Below, one piece after another: positions 5,168-6,697 of a DNA stretch of 6,697 bases. The stretch is from an uncultured Murdochiella sp. (lineage in GTDB: Bacteria > Bacillota > Clostridia > Tissierellales > Peptoniphilaceae): contig NZ_CABTXF010000059.1 in the NCBI RefSeq assembly GCF_902488755.1, forward strand, positions 1 through 6,697. Reading direction: 5' to 3'. The position numbers and the translations under genes were made by a program. The notes beneath the pieces were generated by a model. It was given only the letters and a program-made list of their open reading frames with translations, made no database searches and was not told where the DNA came from. Within the stretch, counting starts at the first letter, position 1. Every line of letters starts with the position of its first letter.

Positions 5168-5196
5168 ATTTTAATAGATGGACATCGATTTTGCAA
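5168..5196 (-). promoter_or_regulatory. Promoter of tRNA-Arg
   Basis: On the minus strand TTGCAA (5191-5196, 4 of 6), a 17-base spacer, and TAAAAT (5168-5173, 5 of 6) form a good sigma-70/sigma-A promoter. The expected start near 5161 leaves a leader of about 28 bases before the tRNA. The stretch 5197-5279 upstream of it shows no gene, only a 6-bp inverted repeat (AAGATG/CATCTT) at about 5200-5220. Confidence 0.7.
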
Positions 5197-5279
5197 CGCA
5201 AGATGGAAGACGGCATCTTCTGTTCATGCATATGCCCTTTTCAGATAAGCTGAAGGTTAATGCCAACACGTAGTGCGAG

Positions 5280-5310
5280 AAAAAGCCCAAGAGCATACAA
5301 ACATATTGGG
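5280..5310 (-). terminator. Terminator of the rdgB-yfcE transcript
   Basis: On the minus strand CCCAA (5306-5310) pairs with TTGGG (5286-5290) around a 15-base loop with some further pairing, followed by CTTTTTCTC (five T at 5280-5284). It lies 39 bases after the phosphodiesterase stop codon. A second, smaller hairpin, GAGTA-AGCG-TACTC followed by GTTTTT, overlaps the stop codon itself at 5335-5354 and may help. Confidence 0.6.
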
Positions 5311-5348
5311 AGGTCTTGCGCTTGTAAAAGCCGTAAAAACGAGTACGC

Positions 5349-5837
5349 TTACTCTGCGTCCAACGTCACATGCTCGACGTGCGGTTCCTTGCCTTTTGTC
5401 AAAGTGAGAATGGCGCAGCCGGGCGCACCATCATAAGGACGGCTCGGCGATCCGGGATTAATTGCCCAAATCGATTGGATTTGTTCGACAGCAAAGCGGT
5501 GGGTGTGACCATAAAGCACAATGTCGGCAAGTTGTTCTCGCGCGTGTTGGACAAGCGGCAAACGGTCAAAATGGACACCATAACGATGACCGTGGGTGAG
5601 CAACAACGAAAAGCCCTCAACAAAAAGGGTGTATTCCCAAGGAGCGGGCGACCCCCAATCGTTATTTCCGCGGACACCGAGAACAACACGTCCAAGCATC
5701 TGCTGCATCTCTTCGGCATCCCAGGCATGGTCACCCAGATGCAAGATGCGGTCAATGCCTGGCGTACGCCGGATATACGAGAGAATGGAACGCAAATCGC
5801 CATGCGTATCGGAAACAAGCAAAAGGCGTTCTGTCAT
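5349..5837 (-). CDS. YfcE/MJ0936-family metallophosphoesterase
   Basis: 162 residues, normal for this small family of cytoplasmic, metal-dependent (often Mn) phosphodiesterases. The motifs of the calcineurin-like fold appear in order: SDTHGD (9-14; Asp10, His12), HLGDHAWDAEE (33-43; Asp36), VRGNND (55-60; Asn58), LTHGH (80-84; His82) and YGHTH (109-113; His111, His113), then NPGSPSRP (127-134), typical of the YfcE subgroup. All expected metal ligands are present. The ATG (5835-5837) overlaps the rdgB stop codon in an ATGA, so translation is coupled; a GGAG about 8 bases upstream lies inside rdgB. The pairing with rdgB recurs in Bacillota (family knowledge, not checked here). The natural substrate of this family is unsettled; characterised members hydrolyse model phosphodiesters. 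Family call is secure. Confidence 0.93.
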   Translation of the reverse strand: MTERLLLVSDTHGDLRSILSYIRRTPGIDRILHLGDHAWDAEEMQQMLGRVVLGVRGNNDWGSPAPWEYTLFVEGFSLLLTHGHRYGVHFDRLPLVQHAREQLADIVLYGHTHRFAVEQIQSIWAINPGSPSRPYDGAPGCAILTLTKGKEPHVEHVTLDAE

Positions 5838-6493
5838 TCGTTTTCTCCGCTTTTATTTCCCGGGACGGTATGGTTTTCACGACGCAGCTTATCTAATAAC
5901 GCACGATATGCACGTCCACGGTGGGAAATCCGATTCTTTTGATCGTCCGTCATTTCTGCTAAGGCGCACCCCTCTTCAGGAACATAGAACACCGGATCAT
6001 AGCCGAACCCTTTCGTTCCGCGAGGGGTCTCCAGAATCTCGCCGTACAAAACACCTTCCACGGTTTCCGTCATTCCCTTTCGACAAAGGGCAATGACCGT
6101 CTTAAAATAAGCACCGCGATTTTTTGGGGGGATGCCCGAAAGCTCACCCAGCAATTTTTCGACATTGTCCCGGTATGTGGCATGGAGACCGGAATACCGA
6201 GCCGCGTAAATGCCCGGACGTCCATCTAAGGCATCCACAAAGAGTCCGGTATCATCAGCTAAAATCCAGTATGCGTCCGGATCCTTTCCTGCCAAACGTA
6301 ATGCCTCGTAAAGACCGGTAACTTTTAGGCAGGCATTTTCTGCCAAAGTACTTCCCGTTTCTTCAATGTCTACGTCGGATAGCCCCACATCCGATTTGGT
6401 TTGGACTACGAAGCGTTCCCCCAGAAGGGCACGAAGCTCCTTCGCTTTATCCGGATTTCCCGTAGAAAGAAGAATCGTTATTTTCTCGTTCAT
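5834..6493 (-). CDS. rdgB: RdgB/HAM1 family XTP/dITP pyrophosphatase
   Basis: 219 residues, slightly longer than the usual ~195-205 because of a polar tail after residue 205. The enzyme hydrolyses non-canonical purine triphosphates (XTP, ITP, dITP) to monophosphate and pyrophosphate, cleaning the nucleotide pool. Family motifs in order: STGNPDKAKEL (10-20), ETGSTLAENA (46-55), LADDTGL (78-84, the acidic Mg-binding site), GRPGIYAARYSG (91-102), GTKGFGYDPVF (159-169) and KNRISHRGRA (186-195). All are intact. The ATG at 6491-6493 follows AAGGAGGAG, a near-perfect ribosome binding site about 5-6 bases upstream. The phosphodiesterase gene downstream overlaps by four bases; ligA lies upstream, separated by a possible terminator. 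No strong promoter is visible in the 67-base gap, so some readthrough from ligA is possible. Confidence 0.96.
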   Translation of the reverse strand: MNEKITILLSTGNPDKAKELRALLGERFVVQTKSDVGLSDVDIEETGSTLAENACLKVTGLYEALRLAGKDPDAYWILADDTGLFVDALDGRPGIYAARYSGLHATYRDNVEKLLGELSGIPPKNRGAYFKTVIALCRKGMTETVEGVLYGEILETPRGTKGFGYDPVFYVPEEGCALAEMTDDQKNRISHRGRAYRALLDKLRRENHTVPGNKSGENE

Positions 6494-6530
6494 CGCTCCT
6501 CCTTATTTCCTGTGCAGCATAACGACCACA

Positions 6531-6559
6531 ATAACAACAAGGGGACAAATGTTTGTCCC
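6531..6559 (-). terminator. Possible terminator between ligA and rdgB
   Basis: GGGACAAA (6542-6549) and TTTGTCCC (6552-6559) form a perfect 8-bp inverted repeat (7 bp with a four-base loop). On the minus strand it is followed by CTTGTTGTTAT, a T-rich but interrupted tract, starting two bases after the ligA stop codon. Position supports termination; the tract suggests it may be leaky. Confidence 0.5.
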
Positions 6560-6560
6560 G

Positions 6561-6697
6561 CTATTCTTGCGGAGGCGTTAACTGTTGTAGCCATTCTCTC
6601 AGTTCTTCCCCTTCCAAAAGAGGCACGGAAAGATCCAGCGCCTTCTGGCGTTTTGAGCCGGCCGCCTCTCCTGCTAACACCAAATCCGTTTTGGAGG
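6561..6697 (-). CDS. ligA: NAD-dependent DNA ligase, C-terminal end (BRCT domain), partial
   Basis: The last 44 codons of a gene whose start lies beyond the right edge; stop TAG at 6561-6563. The visible peptide begins SKTDLVLAGEAAGSK and continues with KALDLSVPLLEGEELREWL before a short polar end. The pattern K(T/S)xxxVxGExxGSKxxKAxxLxVPxLxxEEL is the conserved second half of the BRCT domain that ends bacterial LigA. LigA seals nicks in DNA during replication and repair; the BRCT domain helps the enzyme grip DNA. Only this domain can be judged here. BRCT domains occur in other proteins, but this signature at a C-terminus is characteristic of LigA. Confidence 0.88.
   Translation of the reverse strand, partial: SKTDLVLAGEAAGSKRQKALDLSVPLLEGEELREWLQQLTPPQE

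Noticed and set aside
4521..5174. Plus-strand frame of 217 codons across the repeat region and tRNA-Arg
   Set aside because: It runs through two repeat families, a terminator and a tRNA antisense; it has no RBS and no coherent protein character.
5011..5248. Small frames on both strands over tRNA-Arg (for example GIRTPGLHFRR)
   Set aside because: They are translations of the tRNA-Arg gene and its antisense, not proteins.
5370..5942. Plus-strand frames opposite the phosphodiesterase and rdgB genes
   Set aside because: The minus-strand genes have complete family motifs; the opposite frames have none.

Overview
The window looks like a chromosomal segment of a Gram-positive, Bacillota-type bacterium. 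The signs are a wall-anchored surface protein with a sortase signal, strong AGGAGG-like ribosome binding sites, sigma-70/sigma-A promoters, and tRNA genes without an encoded CCA. Base composition is near 50% G+C by eye. A clostridial or Tissierellia-type anaerobe is plausible because the sorting motif is SPxTG rather than LPxTG, but this is inference and no genus can be named.

Layout: (1) 1-697, minus strand: the first 232 codons of an aminoglycoside 6-adenylyltransferase-like protein that runs off the left edge, with its own promoter and strong RBS. Two of the three expected catalytic carboxylates appear to be replaced. (2) 867-2561, minus: a 564-residue secreted wall-anchored protein with a possible Cys-Gln thioester head, a Ser/Thr-rich stalk and an SPITG sorting signal. 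(3) 2731-3120: a minus-strand tRNA-His / tRNA-Leu(UAG) pair behind a perfect-consensus promoter, with a repeat-containing spacer and a strong bidirectional terminator. (4) 3184-4227, plus: a PLP-dependent threonine aldolase-family enzyme, the only convincing plus-strand gene. (5) 4228-5023: about 800 bases without a convincing gene, filled with repeats. These are five full copies plus a partial sixth of an exactly 54-bp unit with an internal dyad, a pair of 28-bp GC-rich hairpins, and a decayed second copy of part of the 54-bp array. (6) 5020-5196: tRNA-Arg(CCG), minus, with terminator and promoter. (7) 5280-6697, minus: the C-terminal end of NAD-dependent DNA ligase (LigA BRCT domain), then a translationally coupled pair, an RdgB/HAM1 nucleotide-pool sanitising pyrophosphatase and a YfcE/MJ0936-type phosphodiesterase, closed by a terminator.

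The ligA-rdgB-yfcE end is ordinary housekeeping (DNA sealing, removal of deaminated purine nucleotides). The unusual material is the dyad-repeat array at 4337-4969, the adenylyltransferase relative with a damaged active site, and the candidate thioester adhesin. No mobile element, phage gene, CRISPR array or clear multi-gene defence system is visible.
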